DNA of 64,000 nucleotides from Branchiostoma floridae (GCF_000003815.2 NC_049980.1:30455609-30519608); one strand, 5' to 3'. Positions 58,901 through 62,809 are shown, numbered from the stretch's first letter. Translations and numbers: made by a program. Notes: a model not told the origin generated them from the letters alone.

Positions 58901-59905
58901 TAAGTTTCAGACAATGACTTTGTTTTCTTCTGCCTACCCCCCTCAAAGACAGTGTAGGCTGTCTGGCGTGCAGGAAAGTGAAAGGACGGTTCAAGAACTT
59001 CTGCAGAAGTGACTTTGGTGAGTATCTGACGGGATATCCTAAAAGTACTCTGCTGCTTCTGTCTTAGTTCTGGCCGAGGTAATGAATTGCACTGATATTG
59101 ACATTCCTGTCCTTGGTGCTGAATACCTTTAGTACAGGTTTTTAAGTCTTTTACCAGTAAACTCGACTACATTATGTCTTCGAAATGCCCTTTAACTTTG
59201 AAACATTAAATGCGGTCATTCTATCTATTTTCACTAGAGACTACAACCGCGCAGCTACCAAAACTTGACAGGTTGCTCAACGAACGTCGTTGATAAAGAA
59301 CGAATTTCTTTCCGTTTTGTGTGTTTTGTTATCTCTCTATGAAATCAAGGGTCATAAAAATACACACTTGGTCACTGTACGGCCCCTCAGCAATTGCTAT
59401 CTAGCGAAAATGGGAGCCGAATGTATGCTGCTTACCCTTTTCTTTTCGCTCTGTCTGCTGTACTGATTTGCTCTCCGCCGCCATTCCTTTAAGTATGATA
59501 AGTATTTTTTCTGTAACATTGAATCTATGGTAGTTAGTACCGTGGTTCTCATTCTTGTTAATTGTTGACCCAGATATTTCCGTCTTTTTTCTAGTCGTCC
59601 GTGTGTTGGTGATGTCATCTAGAGTGTACGCCGACTCGATCCGTTATGACGTCAAGATCCTCTACTCTTTCAAAAACACGTTCCCGTTGATCTCGCGAGA
59701 GTTCATTTGGGTGGACGGCGTGTGCCCGTGTCCCAAGCTGGTGGCCAGGCGGGAGTATGTCGTCATGGGTTCCCGCAGCGTCTCCCAGCAACGCGGCGAG
59801 GCCAGGCTCGTGATTGGTCCGAAAAGTTGGGTGAGGCCTTGGCGGGAATCGCTGTTCAGCATCATGGAACAGTTCAGAAGGAAACCTTGCCAAGGACGGA
59901 CTTGA
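5814..59905 (+). CDS. ADAMTSL5: ADAMTSL5-like secreted matrix protein, 11 exons (start codon exon not found)
   Basis: Exons at 5814-5886, 39212-39378, 39835-39898, 41127-41229, 52257-52390, 52882-53005, 53602-53685, 54635-54798, 57475-58696, 58949-59017 and 59595-59905 all have AG/GT borders and compatible phases, giving 837 residues plus stop. Residues 1-24 are a hydrophobic signal peptide. Residues 53-108 are a TSP1 repeat with WTQWTGW (C-mannosylation type) and CSRTCGG (O-fucosylation type) motifs. Residues 103-221 are the ADAMTS cysteine-rich module, 222-345 the spacer, 347-711 a disordered linker, and 712-837 a six-cysteine NTR domain. There is no metalloprotease domain. Among ADAMTS-like proteins, a single TSP1 repeat plus spacer plus NTR defines ADAMTSL5, which in mammals is a heparin- and fibrillin-binding matrix protein. 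From memory the vertebrate protein is under 500 residues; the excess here is the linker. The initiator ATG must be in an upstream exon ending in phase 2. The order is seen; the function is inferred from the family. Confidence 0.9.
6180..6700. repeat. Two direct copies of a ~130-bp repeat
   Basis: The segment AATTAAGTGTTACCAGTCTTG to TTGTTTGTCATG at about 6181-6309 recurs at about 6568-6695 with few changes, in intron 1. The spacing is about 387 bp. Confidence 0.85.
7277..7530. repeat. Tandem duplication, about 145 bp
   Basis: ACGTATTCCCAAGACTGA, then TTTGCTTGTTTGAAGTAC, GGAGTGGAGGCTG and CGCATGCTG occur in the same order at 7297-7408 and 7439-7524. Confidence 0.8.
7752..7960 (-). repeat. Dispersed repeat with a (TG)n end, - strand copy
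   Basis: On the - strand a (TG)n run (7917-7956) is followed by TCAGCATAAC, TAATGATATTTGGT, GGAAGACGAAG and CCTGGTGTGTGACCTTG. The same blocks in the same order occur on the + strand at 32600-32760. It is an unclassified interspersed family linked to a microsatellite. Confidence 0.75.
8204..8320. mobile_element. Foldback MITE with CCAAGCAGAGG ends
   Basis: Left end CCAAGCAGAGGTTGGTTGGG; right end CCAACCAGCCTCTGCTTGG. An inner palindrome (ACGTTTTCTG ... CAGAAAACGT) is centred near 8263. It belongs to the same end-family as 23937-24034, 21338-21519, 40611-40770 and 54986-55027. Confidence 0.82.
8350..10560. other. Intron 1 stretch without recognisable gene
   Basis: No coding signal. A fragment of the GGCCTAAAGCTTA / AAATGTGAC repeat family lies at 9970-10017, resembling the ends of the elements at 26412-26800. 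A run of about 14 C lies at 10286-10300. Confidence 0.5.
10598..10911 (-). mobile_element. tRNA-derived SINE, - strand
   Basis: Read on the - strand, the head GGCCGCGTAGCACAGTGGTA is an A-box-like sequence and GGTTCGAATCC (complement of 10847-10857) is a perfect B box, spaced as in a tRNA. The body carries CTTGGGAAAGGCACTTGACA. The element ends in a (GAA)n tail at 10598-10613. Related diverged copies lie at 16247-16545, 27320-27690 and 36030-36125. Confidence 0.85.
11604..11812. mobile_element. Foldback MITE, about 209 bp
   Basis: TAGTCTCTACCAGACTCCGG at the left is the inverse complement of the right end CCGGAGTCTGGTAGAGACTA. The arms continue inward through CGTAGAAATGGAACAAAT and CCGGCCAG with few mismatches. 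Confidence 0.9.
11813..13223. other. Intron 1 stretch without recognisable gene
   Basis: Only short frames without domain motifs. Nothing else identified. Confidence 0.5.
13224..13305 (-). repeat. Dispersed repeat, - strand copy
   Basis: It is the inverse complement of 18838-18925, sharing ACAAACTCTGCTGTC, GGGCTGTAACTGG and CTATAAGCGAGATT. A third, shorter copy is at 33150-33215 (CCTGATTAAATCTCGCTTAT). Confidence 0.75.
13306..14814. other. Intron 1 stretch without recognisable gene
   Basis: A motif ATTGCCCTGAGGAAGGTGAC at 14125-14150 recurs inverted at 36560-36590 and, diverged, at 40530-40565. It probably marks an old retroelement 3' end, family undetermined. Confidence 0.45.
14815..15100 (+). 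mobile_element. tRNA-derived SINE, + strand
   Basis: The head has an A-box-like TCAGTAGCGTAACTGC and a B-box-like GAGTTCAAATCC at 14875-14886. The body runs to a GTGCAGTGCAGTGCAGTG motif and an AATAAAGTTATTGCG end. Its sequence differs from the SINE at 10598-10911. Confidence 0.72.
15725..15995. repeat. Tandem duplication, about 135 bp
   Basis: Two copies share GTTATGTCTC, CTGCCATAAGT, ATCTCCGTCGGCACA or its variant, and CTGACAACGCCAA, at 15733-15843 and 15866-15992. Confidence 0.75.
16247..16545 (-). mobile_element. Diverged tRNA-derived SINE, - strand
   Basis: It shares GGGTTCTTTAACGTGC, GTGTGGCTCTCC and GGGATTCGAAC with the SINE at 10598-10911, in the same order. At 16382-16400 it keeps an uninterrupted GTGCCTAACCGAAGC where the copy at 27320-27690 carries an insertion. 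Confidence 0.75.
16610..17790. repeat. Tandem array, about 340-350 bp units (4 units)
   Basis: Units start with CTTGTCACTGACA at about 16950, 17290 and 17640, with a diverged first unit from about 16610. Each holds CCGGTGTTATGACGCCCCGA, CCAAATGTGCAGGAATCCA and TCTGTCCATAAAAAGGAAGT. The middle units are nearly identical. The third holds a T9-G16 homopolymer block near 17475-17499. Confidence 0.92.
18232..18470 (-). other. Orphan candidate exon (unrecognised)
   Basis: On the - strand, a pyrimidine-rich CTTCGTCTTGTCTTGCAG acceptor-like sequence precedes an open frame of about 73 residues ending LEGGRRRWLQEKTH and a stop. No known domain was recognised and no partner exon was found. It may be chance. 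Confidence 0.2.
18838..18925 (+). repeat. Dispersed repeat, + strand copy
   Basis: Matches 33150-33215 on the same strand and 13224-13305 inverted (TGAATCTCGCTTATAGAAGC, CCAGTTACAGCCCC). Confidence 0.75.
19690..19930. repeat. Copy of the AAAGAACGAATTTTCTTAC repeat family
   Basis: Contains CTCAACAAATTTCAGAGAAG and ATAAAGAACGAATTTTCTTA, shared with 38650-38700 and, more diverged, 59272-59345. Flanking CCGGTGCGGCACT / AGTGCCGCAGTGAAC sequences are partly inverted. Confidence 0.7.
20085..21236. repeat. Irregular tandem array in intron 1
   Basis: Blocks such as AAGATTAGAAATGCCGGAGG, TCAATAACATATTTC, CGTATTGTTTAATGTTAAAG and AGATCTGGAAACCCAAA recur many times in changing order and spacing. Frames inside it are by-products. 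Confidence 0.85.
21338..21519. mobile_element. Foldback MITE with AGCAGAGGTTT ends
   Basis: GAGCAGAGGTTTGACTCCGG at the left faces GGAGCCAAACCTCTGCTTG at the right. The arms include GCGTTTTTATCGGGCTTTCT and its complement. A related copy is at 40611-40770. Confidence 0.9.
22262..22660. repeat. Tandem duplication, about 200 bp
   Basis: TCAAAACTTGTCAA, CTTCTCGTATT, CATAATCTTTT and ACAAGATTACGCGCCAA or variants occur in the same order in 22262-22455 and 22470-22655. Confidence 0.85.
23207..23231. repeat. (AAAC)n microsatellite
   Basis: Five to six AAAC units in intron 1. Confidence 0.9.
23937..24034. mobile_element. Foldback MITE with TCTCCAAGCAGA ends
   Basis: The left end TCTCCAAGCAGACGTTAG is complementary to the right end CCAAACCTCTGCTTGGAGA. 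Total length is about 98 bp. Confidence 0.85.
24689..24955 (-). other. Orphan open frame in a CpG-rich patch (unrecognised)
   Basis: An 88-residue - strand frame starts MCKQRCCCGRKIESYFNRSR and is very Arg-rich (FRRRVMAHRRRHHRAAR). The patch at 24750-24960 is richer in CG than its surroundings. No domain or splice partner was recognised. It may be non-coding. Confidence 0.2.
24956..26411. other. Intron 1 stretch without recognisable gene
   Basis: Frames up to 121 residues (25460-25825) show no motif or reading support. Confidence 0.45.
26412..26611. mobile_element. TIR element (MITE), first of a pair
   Basis: The left end TAAGGCTTACGTCACATTTCC continues to CGGGGCCCGGTCG. The right end CGACCGGGTCTCGGGTTGGG continues to ACCTAGGCCTAA. 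They form an imperfect inverted repeat around an AT-rich middle. Confidence 0.8.
26612..26800. mobile_element. TIR element (MITE), second of a pair
   Basis: It starts AAGGCTTATGTCACATTTCC directly after the previous element and ends CGGGCCCCGGGTAGGAAATG then TGATG, inverted to the start. The middle differs from that of its neighbour. Confidence 0.75.
26995..27192 (-). mobile_element. 5S-rRNA-derived SINE (SINE3 type), - strand
   Basis: Read on the - strand from 27192, the head has CTACGGCC, CCCGATC, GATCTCAGAAGTTAAG and CTTGGATG and ends GCTGTAGC, in the order and spacing of 5S rRNA, including its internal box A and a degenerate box C. The following body (CTTCCGGGAGGGACGTAAAA, TCGAGGAGGTGCCTCGACCA) is shared with the tRNA-headed SINE at 63065-63290. 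Confidence 0.82.
27320..27690 (-). mobile_element. tRNA-derived SINE split by a MITE
   Basis: The left part (GGCTTTACGTCTCATCCGAG) and the right part (ACTCATTAACCTGAGTGAAG, AAAGTGCCTTTCCCATGGCA) align with the SINE at 10598-10911. The MITE at 27369-27552 separates them. Confidence 0.8.
27369..27552. mobile_element. Harbinger-type MITE with TAA target duplication
   Basis: The ends GGGTGTGGTCACATAGGTCG and CGACCTATGTGACCGCGCCC are inverted repeats flanked by TAA on both sides (27366-27368 and 27553-27555). The related SINE at 16247-16545 shows the unfilled site. A TWA duplication is typical of PIF/Harbinger elements. Confidence 0.88.
28812..29996. mobile_element. 1.2-kb TIR DNA transposon with TAA target duplication, non-autonomous
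   Basis: The left end GACCCTGTTCACATG, then CAAGTGAGTTAAACAAGGAA and TCCGATT, is repeated inverted at the right end (TTCCTCGTTTAACTCACTTG, CCATGTGAACGGGGTC). TAA flanks both ends (28809-28811, 29997-29999). Subterminal copies of AATCGGATT are frequent. Internal frames up to 151 residues show no transposase motif. The features fit a non-autonomous PIF/Harbinger-like element. Confidence 0.85.
30721..30892. repeat. CT-rich microsatellite
   Basis: Long (TC)n and CCCT/CTTT runs. Long frames on both strands are low-complexity artefacts. Confidence 0.95.
31271..32375. repeat. Minisatellite, about 117-bp units (9-10 units)
   Basis: The block AACCGTGCCAGTTATAGACT starts at about 31303, 31420, 31538 and 31656, a period of 117-118 bp. 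Each unit has TACAGACTTAGTTAGACTTC and ends near TATAGGCTACGATT. Later units are more diverged. Confidence 0.93.
32600..32840 (+). repeat. Dispersed repeat with a (TG)n end, + strand copy
   Basis: It starts with (TG)n at 32605-32618, then TCAGCATAAC, TAATGATATTTGGTAT, GGAAAGACGAAGGTCAGGGT and CCTGGTGTGTGACCTTGGTA. Matches the - strand copy at 7752-7960. A second (CA)n-like run follows near 32822-32841. Confidence 0.75.
33215..35200. other. Intron 1 stretch without recognisable gene; (ATCA/ATCG)n microsatellite
   Basis: A tetranucleotide run of ATCA, ATCG and ACCA lies at 33878-33943. No coding signal was recognised otherwise. Confidence 0.5.
35200..35330 (+). mobile_element. SINE body fragment
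   Basis: GGTAGGGCATCTGGGTTGGG and CTTTCGGAAGGGACGTAAAA match the body of the SINE at 63065-63290. A run of more than 20 G follows at 35331-35354. Confidence 0.65.
35478..35840 (+). mobile_element. tRNA-headed SINE interrupted by another short element
   Basis: The head CTGTAGCTTAACCGGTAGCA then CAGTTGAGCCCCTGG resembles the head at 63072-63110. The body resumes at 35665 (GGTTCAATCTTGGGTAGGGC, GGGCTGCACC, GGGGACGTAAG). In between, 35541-35664 has CCTCCATGAGAAGCGGCCTG and ends in (AAAC)n. A relative of that insert is at 53070-53122. Confidence 0.7.
36596..38378. mobile_element. Candidate TIR element or pair of related elements containing LINE debris
   Basis: GGCTTAGGCTAGGGTCACAA then TTGGCCCGG at the left is mirrored by TTCCAATTGTGACCTAAGCC at the right. 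GC-rich GGGTCCC/CCGGCC segments near both ends are similar in style. The LINE fragment lies inside. Whether it is one element or two is unclear. Confidence 0.5.
37560..38040 (-). pseudogene. LINE reverse-transcriptase C-terminal fragment with 3' end
   Basis: On the - strand, 38017-37760 encodes CIICKYCASKAVEDETHFIS then KC, and NHTERTTLFKEI. This is the cysteine-rich C-terminal zinc-knuckle region (C-x2-C, VEDE-x-HF-x4-C) common at the end of non-LTR retrotransposon ORF2. Its likely 3' end, with GCATGAACTTGCAATAAA, lies near 37565-37595. A related tail occurs at 40903-40945. The polymerase core is absent. The LINE clade cannot be decided. Confidence 0.7.
38476..38510. repeat. Telomere-like (TTAGGG) short run
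   Basis: GGGTGAGGGTAGGGTTAGGG then TTAGAG: about four imperfect units of the vertebrate-type telomere repeat, inside intron 1. Confidence 0.6.
38600..38889. mobile_element. TIR element containing the assembly gap
   Basis: The left end AGGCCCCCTCTCACTTGACG then TGCGGC is exactly inverted at the right (CCGCACGTCAAGTGAGAGGG then GGCCT). The interior has the AAAGAACGAATTTTCTTAC family sequence. Its true length is unknown because 100 N replace the centre. Confidence 0.85.
38745..38844. other. Assembly gap, 100 N
   Basis: Exactly 100 undetermined bases, a common placeholder for a gap of unknown size. Confidence 0.99.
39212..39378 (+). CDS. ADAMTSL5: ADAMTSL5-like exon: basic pre-region and start of TSP1 repeat
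   Basis: A pyrimidine-rich acceptor (ttttttcccacag) and a gtacgt donor bound 167 bp. The exon encodes a short basic stretch with RRRS just before the repeat, then VWTQWTGWSQCSRTCGGG. The W-x-x-W and C-x-x-T-C-G motifs are the modification sites of TSP1 repeats. It ends two bases into a codon. Confidence 0.92.
39835..39898 (+). CDS. ADAMTSL5: ADAMTSL5-like exon: end of TSP1 repeat
   Basis: This 64-bp exon is bounded by ttgtag and gtaagt. It encodes PGSEGSSCEGESREYRVCNS then R, the typical C-x-G-x5-YR-x-CN ending of an ADAMTS TSP1 repeat. Its phase completes the arginine codon split at 39378. Confidence 0.9.
40611..40770. mobile_element. Foldback MITE, relative of 21338-21519
   Basis: TTCCAGCTGTTTGTTTTTTG at the left and AAAAAACAGCCGGAGCCAAA then CCTCTGCTTGGAGG at the right. 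Inner arms have TTTTTATCAGGCTTTTTATT and its complement. It lies in intron 3. Confidence 0.8.
41127..41229 (+). CDS. ADAMTSL5: ADAMTSL5-like exon: first part of the cysteine-rich module
   Basis: The acceptor is ctgttacag and the donor gtaagt. The exon encodes ECGPGAVDYRAMQCSLHNNR and continues to a Y-x-W-x-P motif. This matches the ADAMTS pattern C-P-x-DFR-x2-QC-x3-N followed by Y-x-W-x-P. It ends one base into a glycine codon. Confidence 0.92.
42050..42760. repeat. Minisatellite array, about 115-125 bp units
   Basis: Recurring blocks are AATGGACTCTTCCA, AATAGACCAGTCCAAAAATA and CCACTGAAA, with AAAAATCCCCC. Units are diverged. It lies inside the 8.1-kb element. Confidence 0.85.
42930..44640. 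repeat. Minisatellite array, about 165-185 bp units
   Basis: Recurring blocks are CACCTCTGTACCAAATTTCA, GGTCATTTGGTTTTAATACA, AAATATACATTTTTAGTCAA and ATCTATGAAGAAAGTGTTGA. At least nine units. Middle units are most alike. Confidence 0.9.
45344..45402. repeat. Perfect palindrome, 29-bp arms, 1-nt centre
   Basis: TGGTCAAACTTTTCTATGAC to GTAGTA is followed by one G at 45373 and its exact complement, TACTAC to GTTTGACCA. No mismatch in 58 paired bases. Confidence 0.97.
45828..46312. repeat. Minisatellite array, about 72-83 bp units (6 units)
   Basis: Each unit has GGCCTGCTGGTAACCTACCT, AGCAGACTGGTCCTACATGT, CCTTCACGAGTC and TTGTAGAGCTGGGCA. Confidence 0.93.
46950..47850. repeat. 80-bp dyad-containing array, first block
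   Basis: Units of about 80 bp hold GACTGTGAGTCATACGGTCG then CACAGCC, and ACCTGTGAGTTATACGTTCT then CACAGGT. Both segments can form short hairpins. Several consecutive units (47147-47450) are almost identical. Confidence 0.93.
48300..49010. repeat. 79-bp dyad-containing array, second block
   Basis: Units hold GGTCTGTGAGCCATACGACC then ACACAGCC, and CTGTAAGTCCTACTTTCGGA then CAGGTAAATAGAATAAG. It is the same family as 46950-47850 but a distinct subtype. About 450 bp of other sequence separates the two blocks. Confidence 0.92.
49569..51560. mobile_element. Second element with the same ends (2.0 kb), head-to-tail with the first
   Basis: The left block 49569-49866 and right block 51331-51560 match those of 41429-49568. 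The 1.46 kb between them (49867-51330) is unrelated and has no recognised gene. The two elements abut directly with no host sequence between. Confidence 0.7.
51561..52256. other. End of intron 4, nothing recognised
   Basis: No repeat or gene was recognised between the 2.0-kb element and the exon at 52257. Confidence 0.5.
52257..52390 (+). CDS. ADAMTSL5: ADAMTSL5-like exon: cysteine-rich module, PCELNC part
   Basis: The acceptor tttcag is chosen because it completes the glycine codon. A second AG at 52249-52250 would add six in-frame bases. The exon encodes NPCELNCMATRYNFYFGFGK, then a VLDGTRC motif and an MCIAGKC motif, all hallmarks of the ADAMTS cysteine-rich module. The donor is gtgagg and the exon ends in phase 0. 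Confidence 0.93.
52882..53005 (+). CDS. ADAMTSL5: ADAMTSL5-like exon: end of cysteine-rich module
   Basis: The acceptor is ccgttgacag and the donor gtgagg. The exon encodes KVGCDGILGSDREEDACRVC then GGNNATC, the conserved VGCD-x2-LGS-x4-D-x-C-x2-CGG motif. NAT is a potential N-glycosylation site. GC content is high compared with the flanking introns. Confidence 0.94.
53130..53330. mobile_element. MITE of the GGGCGTGGTCA family, in intron 6
   Basis: The left end GGGCGTGGTCAGATAGGTCG then TGCGATC is mirrored by CTTTGTGACCGCGCC at the right. The interior shares ATTTTGATGCCATAG, inverted, with the copy at 27369-27552. It is preceded at 53070-53122 by a fragment of a different short repeat. Confidence 0.82.
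53602..53685 (+). CDS. ADAMTSL5: ADAMTSL5-like exon: start of spacer domain
   Basis: An 84-bp exon with acceptor cctcccag and donor gtaaga. It encodes FGYNEVAMIPAGAMHLKVQD, matching the F-x-Y-x2-V-x2-IPAGA motif that opens ADAMTS spacer domains. It starts and ends in phase 1. Confidence 0.93.
53706..54183. mobile_element. TIR element with ATAA duplication, in intron 7
   Basis: GGTCTCATTGATG at 53706 is exactly inverted at 54171-54183 (CATCAATGAGACC). ATAA flanks both sides (53702-53705, 54184-54187). The element is 478 bp and starts 20 bp after the donor of the exon ending at 53685. Confidence 0.82.
54635..54798 (+). CDS. ADAMTSL5: ADAMTSL5-like exon: middle of spacer domain
   Basis: Acceptor ggttttcag, donor gtgcgt. 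It encodes a segment with YVINGNWIIDWPG and YDVRGMPIRYER, matching the spacer pattern Y-x-LNG-x-W-x-I and the following Y-x-G strand. It starts after one base of a codon and ends in phase 0. Confidence 0.93.
54986..55027. mobile_element. Minimal foldback with TCTCCAAGCAGA ends, in intron 8
   Basis: TCTCCAAGCAGATGTTATGC and TAGGATCTGCTTGGAGA pair with each other over a 42-bp span. It is probably a deleted member of the family at 8204, 23937 and 60652. Confidence 0.8.
55688..57040 (+). repeat. Six exact copies of a 16-mer spread over intron 8
   Basis: GTCCCGTCCGTACCCC occurs at 55689, 55846, 55863, 55885, 56652 and 57023, all on the + strand and usually preceded by T. The sequence between copies is AT-rich and not repeated. 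Confidence 0.95.
56089..56427 (+). other. Candidate open frame inside intron 8 (unrecognised)
   Basis: A 112-residue frame has a coding-like, charged second half (GQNRHYLRHQGERQRFWRDL). It starts with an ATG and ends with TGA. No known domain was recognised. It lies between copies of the repeated 16-mer and may be part of an unknown mobile element or a pseudogene. Confidence 0.3.
57475..58696 (+). CDS. ADAMTSL5: ADAMTSL5-like exon: end of spacer plus long linker
   Basis: A 1222-bp exon, far longer than its neighbours. It begins VLFRETNPGIHYEFWLPLD, which closes the spacer. After the YPRPQ segment comes a Thr-rich mucin-like stretch (TTTTPAPTTTTTTTT), then two Y-W-V motifs (GYWVWVPAP and DGYWVRR), Gly/Asn/Arg/Ser-rich sequence and a 20-residue repeat at 58183-58350. 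It ends Pro-rich. Candidate O-glycosylation and heparin-binding basic clusters are visible. The donor is gtaagc and it ends in phase 1. Open frames on other strands here are shadows of this exon. Confidence 0.92.
58183..58350 (+). repeat. In-frame 60-bp coding minisatellite (about 3 units)
   Basis: Inside the linker exon, 60-bp units begin at 58183, 58243 and 58303. The first two encode GGSTNENARNPSVPDRSPSQ and a near copy. The third diverges after STNENAG. The unit length is a multiple of three, so copy-number change would keep the frame. Confidence 0.9.
58949..59017 (+). CDS. ADAMTSL5: ADAMTSL5-like exon: start of NTR (C345C) domain
   Basis: A 69-bp exon with acceptor ctcaaag and donor gtgagt. 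It encodes SVGCLACRKVKGRFKNFCRS then DF. The C-x2-C and KNFC-x-SDF motifs open netrin-like C345C domains. Confidence 0.92.
59595..59905 (+). CDS. ADAMTSL5: ADAMTSL5-like terminal exon: rest of NTR domain and stop
   Basis: The acceptor is ctttttctag. The frame reads VRVLVMSS, then a strand-rich stretch with GVCPCPKL and a final KPCQGRT before TGA at 59903-59905. With the previous exon this gives six cysteines, as in NTR domains. The VRV after SDF and the late CPC pair are typical. The 3' UTR is not delimited; AATAAA occurs only far downstream at 61560 and 61907. Confidence 0.92.
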
Positions 59906-61113
59906 AAAGAGAGAGAAAAAAAATTGCGATTATGGTGTCGAGTCCTGAAATCTCTGTTGTAAATATCACTTGTTGGAGACTCCGACCTTACATACGTAAT
60001 GTGTATTGTAGCGACATAACTTGAATCCTTTCAATCTTGATAAAATGTATAGAACATAGCCGAACACTTAGAGTCGACTTAAAGTTTTGATCAAATATTT
60101 TATAAGTCACAAGAATTCGAATCTCATAGATCTAACACTAATGGTGTATAAAATCAAGGCAACATTTTGTCTACACTTCACTTTTATATACTTAAAACCA
60201 CCATCTTCTACTTCAAACCAAGGCAGCTTCAAACGGCTAATACCATTGCCATTGTGTACAGCTGTACAGTCAACAAACTTTTAACAACGGGTATGTTACA
60301 GGTGTGCATGTGTTATATGTAGTATTGTTTACTCCTAGACGTCAACTGCAAATGTTGTAATGATAGGTAAGAAAGGTACGTACTGCCACAACCTTGCCAC
60401 ATGATACTAACATTCGAGTCAACTGATACAGTGTTCCGTACCTTTTCATAAGAATGATAGTATTACACGATCTAAATCACCTTCCTATGGGTGTACGTGT
60501 AGTAGAGCGATAATGTTGTTCCTCTCTTTTGATGGTTCCTTTGGATGAAGCAGACAGGTGCTAATCTCCATGTTGGTGTCCGTTATTCTCATTTTAATGG
60601 CCGCAGCTCAGGCATGTATATATAGCGTCTGTGTATCTTAAGTTAAACTAATCTCCAAGCAGATCCTATGGTAGCATAAGATAGTATCAAATGCTACAAG
60701 ATGAGTGAAGCCGGCCTAGGAGTGTGTTTGGCTACCGGACTGATGACTCCCTTTGGCCAGCTGTACTCCTAAGCCAGCTTTGATACTATCTTATGCCACT
60801 GATACATCAGTCTCGCTCTTTGTTGTGCTATACGCATTTATACGGGGTCATTGGAAAGGGTCAGACGATTTCTATATGATTGTTCGAGCTTTACAATATG
60901 CTAAAATGTAAATAGATACATTTACAGAATTGTTACTATTTTGACTACCATCTTAATTCTTGATCCGTATCAGACCGTTTCGCTGCATTTTGTTCACTTA
61001 TGTAACATTATGAATAAGTGTAACAAATATTTTCTTCAAGTATATGTATAATACCAGATATGTATACATGACTTGGTCTGCGCGGACCTATGAAAGAACA
61101 TGCTTTCACAAAT
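59906..61113. other. 3' flank of the ADAMTSL5-like gene
   Basis: It presumably includes the 3' UTR, but no nearby AATAAA was seen. A foldback with TCTCCAAGCAGATCC at its left and GATACTATCTTATG arms lies at 60652-60798. Confidence 0.5.
60652..60798. mobile_element. Foldback element, right end eroded
   Basis: TAGCATAAGATAGTATCAAA near 60673 is inverted at 60778-60798 (TTTGATACTATCTTATGCCA). The left end carries TCTCCAAGCAGA but the matching right terminus is missing. Confidence 0.75.
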
Positions 61114-61328
61114 ACTGTAAATGCAAGTTCGCGGGGATTTAATTTCGCGGTAGCGGCAGAAAGGACTTTTTGCGGTGTTTTTTTTTTTAAAGTTCGCGGT
61201 AACACCATAAATTGCAGTCTAATACTATAGTACAAAAATGTTCGCGGTGGTTTTAAGTTCGCGGTGAAGTGGTTTCAGCGAAAACCACGAACATTAATCC
61301 ACCGCGAACATTTCTGCATTTACAGTAT
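61114..61328. mobile_element. Palindromic MITE with TACTGTAAATGCA ends
   Basis: TACTGTAAATGCAAGTTCGC at the left is mirrored by GCGAACATTTCTGCATTTAC then AGTA at the right. The interior is rich in TTCGCGG and CCGCGAA blocks. Confidence 0.88.
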
Positions 61329-62809
61329 GCTGTTGGTGAATGATTTATGATCAACGTTTTACTTTAATTTGATTAAGCAATTAAAACTGGATGAGAAAAT
61401 GTAACGTCTCCACAAACATACCTCTCTCTTTTTGAAATGTGATACCTCATTGTGTAATTTAATCCTCCACAGTTCGCAAAGCTACACGATAGCAAAAATA
61501 TCGTCACCTTTCAGTACAGTATATAAAGATGTACGTATTTCTTGTACTGCGTGTATAGCAATAAAAGAAGGATACATTCCAAGATTATGTCCATTTTTTT
61601 TCTTGTTAAGGTAACAAATATGAACATGTATAATATAGATATCCACATACGGGAGAGGTTTAGCTGTATTACAAATAATTCGAAATTGTCTAGAAAAAAT
61701 GTTGTGAACAAGAAACATTACCTTTATGATATGAATAGCTTTAAATTCGTAAAGAGATAACTCAGTTAAGGATCAGCAGACTTAAATTGAATATAGAAAC
61801 AAGTAGATGTCATAATGTAGTCCTTGACCAAAGGTTTTGTCCAAAGCAAATTGAAGATGAATTTCCCTTTATAATGGAATGTGTTATGCGTAATACACAT
61901 TTCTCGAATAAAGTACAACAGACTTGAAGGAACTCGATGCTACAAACAGATTTGCACATGTATATATCGTTAGATGCAGTAATAATGCAAAACAATGTAA
62001 AAATAGGTAAATATGTAAAAGACTGCTTTCTTATTAGAAAAAGTACTAAAATTAATAATTAGCCTACTCGATTGTAACGCTATATAAAAACCTATGTTAG
62101 CCTCTATTGTTTTGGAAATTAGGATGTTAAATTCTATACTTCTATTCTCTATGAGTAATAATTGTTGTCATGCACTGTACCGTGGGCAACTTTACACACC
62201 AAACAGTACATGTACATGTAAGTCTATGATCATTACGTTTTCCATGGCACTAATTAATAGTCTTCTAACCGTCTATATCACAAGCACGGTCGTAATAATC
62301 ATCACCTTACCACTTGAATCACTTATAAGTTGTCCCATTTAAAACCTCCTTGTATAACGCTAGTTTACCTTTATCTGCGGAGTCACCTCAAGTTGACGGA
62401 CGGCCGTATAAACACGAAGCGAGAATAACACAGCCAGAATTCTACCTTGTTCAAAGTCAATATTGACCCGTTCCAGGCTGTAACTATTTTAGGTGAGCCC
62501 GGATCAATTTTGTTTTCAGTGAAAGTAACTGCGCTATTTTGAAAATATTGCAAACGGATAGAGGTTACCCCACGGATAAAGGAAACCTAGCGTTAGGTAT
62601 AAACAGTCCAGATGACTATGACCTTGATGATCTGACAGGGAGCGGCTTCGTGAGGCAGTCGTACAGCACAACCACGGGATGGGCCTCCCTATGCTCCTGC
62701 GGCCTGAAACATCAAGGTTTGATAGTAGCAACGCTTCGAGTCGAAAGTGAAGGAACTTGTGCGTGGCATTACTTGGATCCATTCATCCATGAAGCTCATC
62801 CTCCTACGC
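61329..62809. other. AT-rich intergenic sequence, nothing recognised
   Basis: AATAAA hexamers at 61560 and 61907 on the + strand could serve the upstream gene, but they are 1.6-2 kb past its stop codon. A 153-residue frame at 62539-63000 overlaps the foldback at 62810 and has no motif. Confidence 0.45.
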
